Origin: JAVBMU01 sp031551755
GTDB taxonomy: Bacteria > Actinomycetota > Actinomycetes > Actinomycetales > Cellulomonadaceae
Length of the DNA stretch: 39,578 nt
Direction: 5' to 3'
NCBI GenBank assembly: GCA_031551755.1
Contig: JAVBNE010000038.1
Location: 1 to 39,578 of the forward strand
The translations under genes and the position numbers were made by a program. Below the pieces are notes generated by a model, which ran no database searches, had not been told where the DNA came from, and was given only the letters and a program-made list of their open reading frames with translations. This document shows positions 1 through 7,906 of this stretch, piece by piece. Positions within the stretch are counted from its first letter, which is position 1. Each line of letters starts with the position of its first letter.

Positions 1-1411
1 CGACCTTGGCCTTGGTCTCGGTGCCGTCGCGCTTGACCCACATCACCTGGTCGCCGCGGCGCAGCGTGCCGTGGGTGATCTTCGAGATCCCCAGCCGGCC
101 CAGGTACGGCGACGCGTCGAGGTTGCCGATCTGGGCCTGCAGCGGGTGCTCCGGGTCGTGGACCGGGGCGGGGACCGCGTCGAGGATGCCGTCGAGCAGC
201 GGGGTCAGGTCGTCGGCCAGCTCGTCCGGGTGGATGCCGGCGCGGCCGTCGCGGCCGATCGCGTAGTAGACCGGGAACTCCAGCTGGTGGTCCTTGGCGT
301 CGAGGTCGAGGAACAGCTCCTCGGTGGCCGCCACGACCTCGTCGATCTGGGCGTCCGGCCGGTCGACCTTGTTGACGACCAGGATCACCGGCAGGTCGGC
401 CTCGAGCGCCTTGCGCAGCACGAACCGGGTCTGCGGCAGCGGGCGCGGGTCGTCCGCGTCGGTCAAGGTCTCCCCAATCGTGATGTCCGCGATGCCGGCC
501 ACCGCCACGATGTCGCCCGGACCGGCCGACTGTGTGGGCACCCGCTCCAGAGCCTTGGTCTCGAGCAGCTCGGTGATCTTGACGTTCTGCAAGGAACCGT
601 CGTGGCGCGCCCAGGCGACCGTCTGCCCCTTGGTCAGGGTGCCGTTGAAGATGCGGAGCAGGGCGAGCCGGCCCAGGAACGGTGAGGCGTCGAGGTTGGT
701 CACGTGAGCCTGGAGCGGGGCGCCCTCGGTGTACTCGGGGGCCGGGATGGTCGCGAGAATGGTCGCGAAGAGCGGCTCGAGGTCCTCGCCGTCGGGCAGC
801 GCACCGTCTGCGGGCTGTTCCATCGACGCCCGCCCGGCCTTGGCCGAGGCGTAAACGACCGGCACGTCGAGGATGGCGTCGAGATCCAGGTCGGGCACCT
901 CGTCGGTGAGGTCACTGGCCAATCCCAGCAGCAGGTCGGTGGCCTCGGCCACGACCTCTGAGATCCGCGAGTCCGGACGGTCGACCTTGTTGACCACCAG
1001 GATGACGGGCAGTTTGGCGGCCAGCGCCTTGCGCAGCACGAACCTGGTCTGCGGTAGTGGCCCCTCGGAAGCGTCGACGAGCAGAACGACGCCGTCGACC
1101 ATGGACAGTCCCCGCTCGACCTCGCCACCGAAGTCCGCGTGACCGGGAGTGTCGATCACGTTGATGGTGATGCCCGCGGCCTCACCCGCGGCGATCGCGG
1201 CCGGCCCGGTGTACCGGACGGCCGTGTTCTTCGCCAGGATCGTGATGCCCTTCTCACGCTCCAGGTCACCTGAGTCCATGACGCGTTCATCGACGTGCTG
1301 ATGCGCGGAGAAGGCGCCGGACTGGCGCAGCATCGAGTCGACCAGGGTGGTCTTTCCGTGGTCGACGTGGGCGACGATCGCGACATTGCGCAGGTCGGAG
1401 CGCACAGGCAT
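1..1411 (-). CDS. typA: TypA/BipA ribosome-associated GTPase, 3'-truncated by window edge and internally chimeric
   Basis: The minus strand stays open from ATG 1411 to the window edge, giving about 470 residues. It begins MPVRSDLRNVAIVAHVDHGK and carries G1 (AHVDHGKTT), the switch region (EREKGITI), G3 (DTPGHADF) and G4 (NKVDRP), followed by domain II. TypA is a translational GTPase that binds the 70S ribosome and helps assembly and stress adaptation. An in-frame upstream ATG at 1423 is an alternative start; neither start has a strong ribosome binding site. After about 325 residues, at DDPRPLP (near 437-448), the protein does not continue into the usual domain III. It jumps back to a second, diverged copy of the G4-to-domain II segment (QTRFVLRKALEADLPVILVV), which then runs to the edge. 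Identity as TypA is secure; the joint is suspicious (see findings). Confidence 0.85.
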   Translation of the reverse strand, partial: MPVRSDLRNVAIVAHVDHGKTTLVDSMLRQSGAFSAHQHVDERVMDSGDLEREKGITILAKNTAVRYTGPAAIAAGEAAGITINVIDTPGHADFGGEVERGLSMVDGVVLLVDASEGPLPQTRFVLRKALAAKLPVILVVNKVDRPDSRISEVVAEATDLLLGLASDLTDEVPDLDLDAILDVPVVYASAKAGRASMEQPADGALPDGEDLEPLFATILATIPAPEYTEGAPLQAHVTNLDASPFLGRLALLRIFNGTLTKGQTVAWARHDGSLQNVKITELLETKALERVPTQSAGPGDIVAVAGIADITIGETLTDADDPRPLPQTRFVLRKALEADLPVILVVNKVDRPDAQIDEVVAATEELFLDLDAKDHQLEFPVYYAIGRDGRAGIHPDELADDLTPLLDGILDAVPAPVHDPEHPLQAQIGNLDASPYLGRLGISKITHGTLRRGDQVMWVKRDGTETKAKV

Positions 1412-1661
1412 CTGGGGTCTCATTTCACATGGAGGGAGCAACCGGGCAGGGGTCACTTGGCGGCCGAGGGCCAGCGAGTACTCACTGCAACCTTCGACAC
1501 CCGGGCCACGGGCTCGGACATCCTACCGGCTCAAGCCGCGCAACGGGAGTCGGGACCTTGGGCGACCGCTGCCGCCCGGAGTACGACCGACCGGGCACGC
1601 ACGGCCCGGACCGACCCGGCCGGCCACGGAACGTTCTCCGGCCGACCGGGGCACAACGGCC

Positions 1662-1687
1662 GGTCGGGGCGCTGACGCGCCCCGACC
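1662..1687 (-). terminator. Hairpin terminator after the peptide ABC operon
   Basis: A perfect 11-bp stem (GGTCGGGGCGC, 1662-1672, with its complement at 1677-1687) closes on a 4-nt loop. It lies 7 bp beyond the stop of the double ATPase gene. There is no clear T-tract, as is usual in high-GC actinobacteria. A second stem (1642-1649 with 1660-1667) overlaps it, so the two are mutually exclusive. Confidence 0.6.
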
Positions 1688-1693
1688 TTCACA

Positions 1694-3763
1694 TCAGCTC
1701 GCGAGCGCTTCGCCGGAAAGGCGAGCACCCGGGATCGCGGCGAGCAGCTCTTGGGTATACGCCTCGCGCGGGTGGTCGAAGACCTCGTCGGTGGTGTCGT
1801 ACTCCACCAACTTGCCGGCCTGCATCACAGCGACCATGTCAGCGGTTTGCCGGACGACGGCCAGGTCGTGGGTGATGAACAGGTAGGACAGGCCCAGCTC
1901 GGCTTGCAGGTCGTTGAGCAGGCTGAGGATCTGCGCCTGCACCAAGACGTCAAGGGCCGAAACCGCCTCGTCGAGGACGATCAACTCGGGCTGCAGCGCC
2001 AAGGCCCGGGCGATGGCGATCCGCTGGCGCTGCCCGCCGGAGAGTTCGTTCGGGAACCGGCGAGCCATCGATGCGGGGAGGGCCACCATCTCCAGCAGCT
2101 CACGCACGCGGGCGATCCGGCTGGCATGGTTACCGATGCCGTGGATCTTCAGCGGTTCCTCGATCGCTCGGTGGATGGAGAACATCGGGTCGAGCGAGCC
2201 GTAGGGGTTCTGGAAAACCGGTTGAACCCGGCGGCGGAAAGCCAGGCTCTGCTTGCGGTTGAGTCCGATGACGGGTTCGCCGTCGTAGAGCACTCGGCCG
2301 GCACTCGGCGGGAACAGGTCCAGGACCATGTTGGCCACCGTCGACTTGCCGGAACCGGACTCCCCCACCAGTGCCAGAGTCGTGCCACGTTTGAGCGTGA
2401 AACTCACGTCGTCGACCGCGGTGAAGTGGGTTCGCTGACCGGGACGAGGGCCACGGGAGGTGAAGACCTTCGTGAGGTTCTCCACGACCAGGATGTCATC
2501 GCGGCTGCTCGCCACGCCGTCGCCACCAGTGGGGGCCAGCAGGTCCTGGGCTTCCTCACCGCGGGCCTTCGCCGATTGGATGCGCCGAGAAGCCAGCGAA
2601 GGTGCCGACGACACCAGCCGCTGGGTGTACGGGTGTTTGGGGGCAGCCAGGATCTGCCGGGCAGGCCCCGACTCGACGACCTTCCCCTGATACATGACCA
2701 CAAGGTGTTCGGCACGCTCCGCGGCCAGGCCGAGGTCGTGGGTCACCAACAGCACCGCGACCCCGAGTTCCTGGGTCAGCTTCTCCAGGTGATCGAGGAT
2801 CCGGCGCTGGACGGTCACGTCCAGCGCCGAGGTCGGCTCGTCGGCGATCAGCAGCTTCGGCCGGGCGGCGAGCCCGATGGCGATGAGCGCCCGCTGGCGC
2901 ATACCGCCGGAGTACTGGTGGGGGTACTGTCTGGCCCGCTCGGCGGCATCGTTGAGCCCGGCCTCTGAGAGCAGGCCGGCGACCCGGTCGTCGGCATCCG
3001 CGCCCTTGACCAGCGCAGCCAACTCGTCGGCGTTCGGTACCCCGAGGTCCGCGAGGATCTCGGCGGCCTCGGCGCGCGTGGTGGCCCCGAGCTGGATGCG
3101 CTTGTCGGCGTCGGCCGAGAGCGCGGCCGCCGACTCGCGGGCAGCCTCGGCCTCTTCTTCCGTCTTGAACTCCACCTTGGCAACATTGGCCTCGCCGATT
3201 GCCGCGACGGCCGCCATCATCGCGACGCGCGCCTCCCGGTCTACGTAGAGGTCATCGTCGCTCATGCTCGTGGTGTCCGCCGACAGCCCGTCGACCATGG
3301 CGGCCCGCTGAGCGCGGGAGACATCCACGTTATTGGCCCGCAGCGCCTCCTTGACCTGGTAGCCGACTCGCCACACCGGGTTCAGGTTGCTCATCGGGTC
3401 CTGCGGGACAAGGCCGATCTCCCGGCCGCGCAGCTCCTGCGCCTCACGCTTGCTGAGGTGAGTGATGTCCCGGCCGCCGAAGCGGATCGTGCCGCCGGTG
3501 ACCTTGCCCGTGCCGGGCAGAAGGTCGATCAGCGCGTGCACGGTGGTGGACTTCCCGGAACCGGACTCGCCGACGATCGCGACCGTCTGGCCGGGGTACA
3601 CCGTGAGATTCGCACCCTCGACGGCGCGGAGTTCTCCGTTGTCCGTCTTGAAGGTGACCTCCAGATCCCGCACCTCGAGGAGCGGCTGGTGGTCCGAGTC
3701 CGACCGCTCGGGAACGGCCTGCGCTTCGCTGCCCGGTGTGGGCGCGGTGGTGTCGACTGTCAT
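1694..3763 (-). CDS. Fused double ATPase of an oligo/dipeptide ABC importer (DppD-DppF type)
   Basis: 689 residues with two complete ABC nucleotide-binding domains. The first has Walker A GESGSGKST (65-73), signature YSGGMRQR (284-291), Walker B LLIADEP (304-310) and a switch histidine in LLVTHDLG. The second has Walker A near 467-475, signature LSGGQRQR, Walker B ELIVLDEAVSALD and FITHDLAVV. Both match the OppD/DppD and OppF/DppF families that power peptide uptake, here joined by a linker. The start ATG overlaps the stop of the preceding permease (ATGA), so translation is coupled. The first domain has about 105 extra acidic, Ala-rich residues (about 160-265) between the coupling helical region (VKEALRANN) and the signature motif, which ordinary DppD proteins lack. 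The substrate class is inferred from the operon. Confidence 0.92.
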   Translation of the reverse strand: MTVDTTAPTPGSEAQAVPERSDSDHQPLLEVRDLEVTFKTDNGELRAVEGANLTVYPGQTVAIVGESGSGKSTTVHALIDLLPGTGKVTGGTIRFGGRDITHLSKREAQELRGREIGLVPQDPMSNLNPVWRVGYQVKEALRANNVDVSRAQRAAMVDGLSADTTSMSDDDLYVDREARVAMMAAVAAIGEANVAKVEFKTEEEAEAARESAAALSADADKRIQLGATTRAEAAEILADLGVPNADELAALVKGADADDRVAGLLSEAGLNDAAERARQYPHQYSGGMRQRALIAIGLAARPKLLIADEPTSALDVTVQRRILDHLEKLTQELGVAVLLVTHDLGLAAERAEHLVVMYQGKVVESGPARQILAAPKHPYTQRLVSSAPSLASRRIQSAKARGEEAQDLLAPTGGDGVASSRDDILVVENLTKVFTSRGPRPGQRTHFTAVDDVSFTLKRGTTLALVGESGSGKSTVANMVLDLFPPSAGRVLYDGEPVIGLNRKQSLAFRRRVQPVFQNPYGSLDPMFSIHRAIEEPLKIHGIGNHASRIARVRELLEMVALPASMARRFPNELSGGQRQRIAIARALALQPELIVLDEAVSALDVLVQAQILSLLNDLQAELGLSYLFITHDLAVVRQTADMVAVMQAGKLVEYDTTDEVFDHPREAYTQELLAAIPGARLSGEALAS

Positions 3764-4773
3764 CGTTTGCGCGCCTTCGGGTCGAGGGCGTCGCGCACGA
3801 CGTCGCCCATCAGGATGAAGCTCAGAACGGTGGTTGCCAGGGCCGCGGCCGGGTAGAAAAGGACCATCGGCTGGTCACGTAGCGACTTCTGAGCGGTGGA
3901 GATATCCGCCCCCCAGGAAACCACTGACGTCGGCAATCCGATGCCCAGGAAGGACAGCGTTGCCTCAGCGACGATAAAGATGCCCAGTGAGACGGTCGCG
4001 GTGACGATGATCGGCGCGAGCGCATTGGGCAGCACGTGGCGCGCGAGGATCCCCCCGCGACTCGACCCCAACGCCCGCGACGCTGTGACGAACTCAGAGT
4101 TGCGGACCGAGATCACCGATCCTCGGGTGATCCGGGAGAGTTGTGGCCAACCGAAGATGATCAGCACGACAGCCACCGTGAGCACATTGCGGGCCGGGAA
4201 GAGCTGGATCACGGTGATCGCCGCGAGCACCAGCGGGATCGCGAAGAAAATGTCGGTAACCCGGGAGAGCAGAGCGTCCCACCAGGAGCCGAAGAACCCT
4301 GCCAGGGCACCGATGGTTCCCCCGATGAGGATCACACCAAAGGTCGTGATGAGCCCCACCGCGACGGAGGGCCGCGCCCCGTAAATCACCCTGGCATAAA
4401 CGTCGTAGCCCTGGAACGTGAACCCCCAGGGATGGCCGGGAGCGGGTCCGTCCAACGAACGACTGAGGTCGAAATCCTCAGGGTCAGTCGATGTGAAGAG
4501 GTGCGGGAAGAGTGCGACCGTCACGACGAGGACGATAAGTGTGGCTGAGATCCAGAACATCGGCCGTCGGCGCATCTGCCGCCAGGCATCGCGCCACATC
4601 CCCGAGGGTGGCGCGCCGTCCTTGGGCTCATCGATCGCAAGCAGGGGTTGCTCGTCGAGGGCGGCGAAGAAGTGCTCCTGGTGGGCACGGCGTGCGGCAC
4701 CCTCAAGGACGGCCTCGCGGGCGGCGTCGGGCGGCATGACGCCACCCGAGTCTGGTGTGATCGGCTCAGACAT
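3760..4773 (-). CDS. Peptide ABC importer permease, DppC/OppC type
   Basis: 337 residues from the ATG at 4773 (MSEPITPD). This start is preferred over an in-frame ATG at 4815 because it overlaps the stop of the upstream permease by 8 bp. A long N-terminal cytoplasmic segment leads to a first membrane helix (FWISATLIVLVVTVALFPHLF), followed by five more and the BPD_transp_1 domain. The EAA-type coupling loop reads TASRALGSSRGGILARHVLPNA. DppC and DppB form the heterodimeric channel of the importer. The gene ends in an ATGA overlap with the ATPase gene. Confidence 0.92.
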   Translation of the reverse strand: MSEPITPDSGGVMPPDAAREAVLEGAARRAHQEHFFAALDEQPLLAIDEPKDGAPPSGMWRDAWRQMRRRPMFWISATLIVLVVTVALFPHLFTSTDPEDFDLSRSLDGPAPGHPWGFTFQGYDVYARVIYGARPSVAVGLITTFGVILIGGTIGALAGFFGSWWDALLSRVTDIFFAIPLVLAAITVIQLFPARNVLTVAVVLIIFGWPQLSRITRGSVISVRNSEFVTASRALGSSRGGILARHVLPNALAPIIVTATVSLGIFIVAEATLSFLGIGLPTSVVSWGADISTAQKSLRDQPMVLFYPAAALATTVLSFILMGDVVRDALDPKARKR

Positions 4774-5692
4774 AGCGAATCCTTGGGTCGAGTACCGCAT
4801 ACAACAGGTCGACAACCAAGTTGGCGACGATATAGACGATCACGAGGATGGATACCAGCGTGACAACCAGCGGAGCTTCCCCTGTGGACACCGCCCTGTA
4901 AACCGTGTTCCCAACTCCGGGGACGTTGAAGATCCCCTCGGTAACGATCGCTCCGCCCATGAGGGCACCGAGGTCTGCACCCAGGAAGGTGACAACCGGG
5001 ATCAGCGAGTTGCGCAGCACGTGGACAGAGACGACGCGGCGACCGCTGAGCCCCTTGGCGTAGGCCGTCCGCACGTGATCCCCGGTGAGGTTCTCCGAGA
5101 CCGTCGTCCTTGTGAGCCTCAGGACATAACAGAAGGACACTGCGCCCAACACTAGCCCGGGCATCAGCAGCGTTTCTAGATTCACGTCGCCACCGACCGT
5201 CGGAGGAAGCAACTTGAGCTTGGCCCCCACGACGAACTGGAAGACGAAGCCGAGCACGAAGACCGGTACGGCGATCACCAGCAGCGAGACGAAGAGGAAG
5301 GTCGCATCGAAGATGCCGCCCTTGCGCATCCCGGCGATGACACCCACGATGATGCCGAAGACCGCCTCGAAGAAGAGGGCAATGAGGGCAAGCTGGACCG
5401 TGACCGGGAAGGTTTCGGCAATCACTTCGGAGACCGGGCGATCCCCGAAGGTCGTCCCCAGGTCGAAAGTGAAGAGACCCTTGAGGTAGAGCAGGTACTG
5501 CACGATGAACGGGTCGTTCAGGTGGTACTGCTCGCGGAGCTGTCCGGCGACCCCAGGTGGAAGCCCGCGGTCCCCGCCCAAGGCCGCGATGGGGTCACCC
5601 GGGAGCAGGAAGACCAAGGCATAGATCAGCAGGGTCGCCCCGAGGAAAACCGGGATCATTTGCACGATTCGACGTGCGAGATACCACGCCAT
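4766..5692 (-). CDS. Peptide ABC importer permease, DppB/OppB type
   Basis: 308 residues starting MAWYLARRIVQMIPVFLGAT, a typical DppB N-terminus whose first helix follows at once. The family landmark LLPGDPIAALGGDRGLP is present, as are the coupling loop (TAYAKGLSGRRVVSVHVLRNSLIPVV) and the C-terminal helix ending in LLYAVLDPRIRYV. Six membrane segments are expected in the cytoplasmic membrane. It partners the DppC-type protein encoded just downstream, with which it shares 8 bp. A stable hairpin at 5711-5756 separates it from the binding-protein gene upstream. Confidence 0.92.
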   Translation of the reverse strand: MAWYLARRIVQMIPVFLGATLLIYALVFLLPGDPIAALGGDRGLPPGVAGQLREQYHLNDPFIVQYLLYLKGLFTFDLGTTFGDRPVSEVIAETFPVTVQLALIALFFEAVFGIIVGVIAGMRKGGIFDATFLFVSLLVIAVPVFVLGFVFQFVVGAKLKLLPPTVGGDVNLETLLMPGLVLGAVSFCYVLRLTRTTVSENLTGDHVRTAYAKGLSGRRVVSVHVLRNSLIPVVTFLGADLGALMGGAIVTEGIFNVPGVGNTVYRAVSTGEAPLVVTLVSILVIVYIVANLVVDLLYAVLDPRIRYV

Positions 5693-5710
5693 CAGCGTGC
5701 CTTTCTCTAC

Positions 5711-5756
5711 TCAGCTTGAGGGGGCCGAAACCTGAGTTCCGGCCCCCTCACGCTGA
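5711..5756 (-). terminator. Intercistronic hairpin between binding-protein and permease genes
   Basis: A perfect 10-bp stem (GAGGGGGCCG at 5718-5727 pairing with 5740-5749, 12-nt loop) is extended by a second short stem (TCAGC at 5711-5715 with GCTGA at 5752-5756). It sits 8 bp after the binding-protein stop and about 20 bp before the permease start, with no T-tract. In this position such hairpins usually stabilise or partly terminate the message, so the binding protein is made in excess. That role is inferred. Confidence 0.65.
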
Positions 5757-5764
5757 TCAGACGG

Positions 5765-7375
5765 TCAGTTCTTGCGGACGTCCTGCAGCAGCGGCTGCGA
5801 GTTCCAACCGATCGTGACATTGGAGACCTTGTCGGACCAACCGGCCACGCTGTTCTGGTACCACAGCGGGATCGCGGGCAGGTCCTCGAAGAGCTGCGTC
5901 TCGACCTGGTAGAACTTCTCGTTCGCGTCATCAACCGACGGGGCGGCCAGGCCCTCCTTCAGGAGGTCGTCCACCTTGGCGGAGGAGTAGTCGCCGTCGT
6001 TCGACCCGGCACCTGTCCCGTAGAGCGGGCCGAGGAAGTTGTACGTCGACGGGTAGTCCGCCTGCCAACCGGAACGGAACGCACCCTTGATGGTGCGGTT
6101 CGTGATGTCGTCGCGCAGTTCCTGGAAGGTCGGGTACGGCGCACCCTGCGCATCGATTTCGAGCGTCTTCTTCAGGCTGTTGCAGACCGCGTCCACCCAG
6201 CCCTGGTGACCACCGTCGGCGTTGTAGCCGATCGTGAACTTGCCCGACCATGGGGAGATCTCGTCGGCCTTGGCCCACAGTTCCTTGGCCTTGTCGGGGT
6301 CGTAGGTCAGGATGTCGCTGCCCTCGATGTCATCCTTCCAGCCGCCGATGACCGGGGACGTGAAGTCCTTGGCCGGCGTGCGGGTGCCATCGAAGATCTT
6401 GTCCGTGATGAGGTCACGGTCGATGGCCAGCGACAGCGCCTCACGACGCAGCTTGCCTTCTTCGCCCTCGAAGTGGGCGAGCTTCTGCGGGATGGTGAAG
6501 GACTGGAAGACCGCACCCGCCTGGTTCACATTCCGATCGGGAAGGTCGGACTCATAGGAGCCGAAGGCCGAGTCGGGGATCTGCTCCAGCACGTCCACCT
6601 GGCCCGCGAGGAGATCCTGGTAGGCGGCCTCCTGAGTCAGGTAGAACTTGACGTTCACGCCGCCGTTCTGCGCCATGCGCCCGCCCTTGTAGTCCGGGTT
6701 CGGGGCGAACTCGGCGTTGACCTTGTGGCTCCACTTGGTCATCAGGTAGGGACCGTTACCGATCGGCTTCTCACCGAAGGCGTTCATGTCCTCGAAGGCC
6801 ACCGAGGGCAGCGGATAGTAGGCCGAGTAGCCCAACCGCAGCGGGAAGTCGGCCTCAGGCTGCTTGAGAGTGACGGTGAAGGTGGAGTCGTCGACAACCT
6901 TCAGGCCGGTCAGTGGGCTGTCTGCCGTGTCGCTGTAGCCCTCAATGCCCTGGAAGAAGGTGCTGGAGAGCTGCTTGTTGCTGAGGAGGGCTCCGTACTG
7001 CCAGGCATCCACGAAGCTCTTCGCCGTGACCGCCTCGCCGTTGGAGAACTTCCAGCCGGACTTCAGCTTGATGGTGTAGGTTTGCGAGTCCTCGGTCTCG
7101 ATCGAGTCGGCGACCTCGTTGTGGGACTTGCCGTCCTTGTCGTAGTAGACCAACCCGGCGAAGACAAGGTCGACGATCTTGCCGCCGCCCACCTCGTTGA
7201 TGTTGGTGGGAATGATCAGGCCTTGTGGCTCGGTCCCCCAGCTGGAGACGATGCCCTTGGAGGGCCCGCTCGCACTGGGACTGTCGTCGTTGCCAGACGA
7301 GCCCGAGCATGCGCTGGCCAGCAGCGCGATGCTAATGATCGCGGCCCCGAGGCCGCCAAGTCGACGAGGTGTCAC
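5765..7375 (-). CDS. Substrate-binding lipoprotein of the peptide ABC importer (SBP_bac_5, DppA/OppA type)
   Basis: 536 residues from a GTG at 7375, chosen because AGGAGG lies 4-5 nt upstream; an in-frame ATG 42 bp further upstream has no such site. The N-terminus TPRRLGGLGAAIISIALLASAC is a lipoprotein signal peptide with the lipobox cysteine in LLASAC, followed by a Ser/Gly/Asp-rich linker. The mature part follows the cluster-C/SBP_bac_5 plan (GLVYYDKDGKSHNEVADSIE, YTIKLKSGWKFSNGEAVTAKSF, GNGPYLMTKW, ALSLAIDRDLI). It should bind oligopeptides or similar solutes outside the membrane and deliver them to the downstream permeases. As first gene of the operon it is expected to be the most highly expressed. 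The ligand cannot be read from sequence. Confidence 0.93.
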   Translation of the reverse strand: MTPRRLGGLGAAIISIALLASACSGSSGNDDSPSASGPSKGIVSSWGTEPQGLIIPTNINEVGGGKIVDLVFAGLVYYDKDGKSHNEVADSIETEDSQTYTIKLKSGWKFSNGEAVTAKSFVDAWQYGALLSNKQLSSTFFQGIEGYSDTADSPLTGLKVVDDSTFTVTLKQPEADFPLRLGYSAYYPLPSVAFEDMNAFGEKPIGNGPYLMTKWSHKVNAEFAPNPDYKGGRMAQNGGVNVKFYLTQEAAYQDLLAGQVDVLEQIPDSAFGSYESDLPDRNVNQAGAVFQSFTIPQKLAHFEGEEGKLRREALSLAIDRDLITDKIFDGTRTPAKDFTSPVIGGWKDDIEGSDILTYDPDKAKELWAKADEISPWSGKFTIGYNADGGHQGWVDAVCNSLKKTLEIDAQGAPYPTFQELRDDITNRTIKGAFRSGWQADYPSTYNFLGPLYGTGAGSNDGDYSSAKVDDLLKEGLAAPSVDDANEKFYQVETQLFEDLPAIPLWYQNSVAGWSDKVSNVTIGWNSQPLLQDVRKN

Positions 7376-7850
7376 ATGTCCTCCTGGAGTTGGGTGCACC
7401 GAGGGCGCGGGCCTCACGGCGCGGCGGTCTGTACTGGTTCACAGCCCACCCGTGCGGGAACAAGTTACCCGCGGTGCTTCAGTACGGAAACCCGGACTGT
7501 CGCATCCCGTGGGATCGTAACCAACTCGGTACCCCGAGCGCGATACCCCGGCGAAACCCGCGTCGTGAAGGTTGAAGCCGAAGCGACGCGAAGACGTGGC
7601 GGGTCACGCTCGGTCATGGTAGCGAGTCCACGGGCATGGTGGGCGAGGATCTTGATGCCCCGTTCGGGTCACGGTCGCAGAGACCGCCAGTTTGGTGACT
7701 GCAGATACAGAGTCGGTAGCTGCCCCGTGTGGTGAGCGCACGATGCGTACTGGTGTTCGTGCAGGGCGTTCAGCGACCACCGCCTCCACCCGGGTATGTG
7801 GGCGCCCGCGCCCGAGGCGTGGGGCGGATGTCTGCCGATTTGGACGGGCA
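7376..7850. other. Non-coding upstream region of the peptide importer operon
   Basis: 475 bp with no convincing gene on either strand; the short open frames here have no recognisable similarity. It must contain the promoter of the minus-strand importer operon, but no pair of good -35/-10 boxes stands out. Its left boundary is the AGGAGG at 7381-7386 that serves the GTG start at 7375. The right boundary is the first copy of the insertion-sequence target duplication. Confidence 0.5.
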
Positions 7851-7906
7851 TCAGACGGTCGCTAGGCGGCGCAGCAGCGACCACGATCGCGACTGAGCCT
7901 TCGCGC
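7851..7906. repeat. Left copy of 56-58 bp target-site duplication
   Basis: Begins TCAGACGGTCGCTAGG and is identical over 58 bp (7851-7908) to 9556-9613. The last 2 bp may belong to the IS end (CCC), so the duplication is 56-58 bp. The segment contains an inverted repeat, GGTCGCT with AGCGACC (12-nt loop). IS1634-family elements (IS1634, IS1549) are known for unusually long, variable target duplications, which fits. Confidence 0.85.

Noticed and set aside
6206..7735. A 509-residue plus-strand open frame antisense to the binding-protein gene
   Set aside because: It mirrors the codon structure of the real lipoprotein gene; long antisense frames are common in high-GC DNA and it has no family features.
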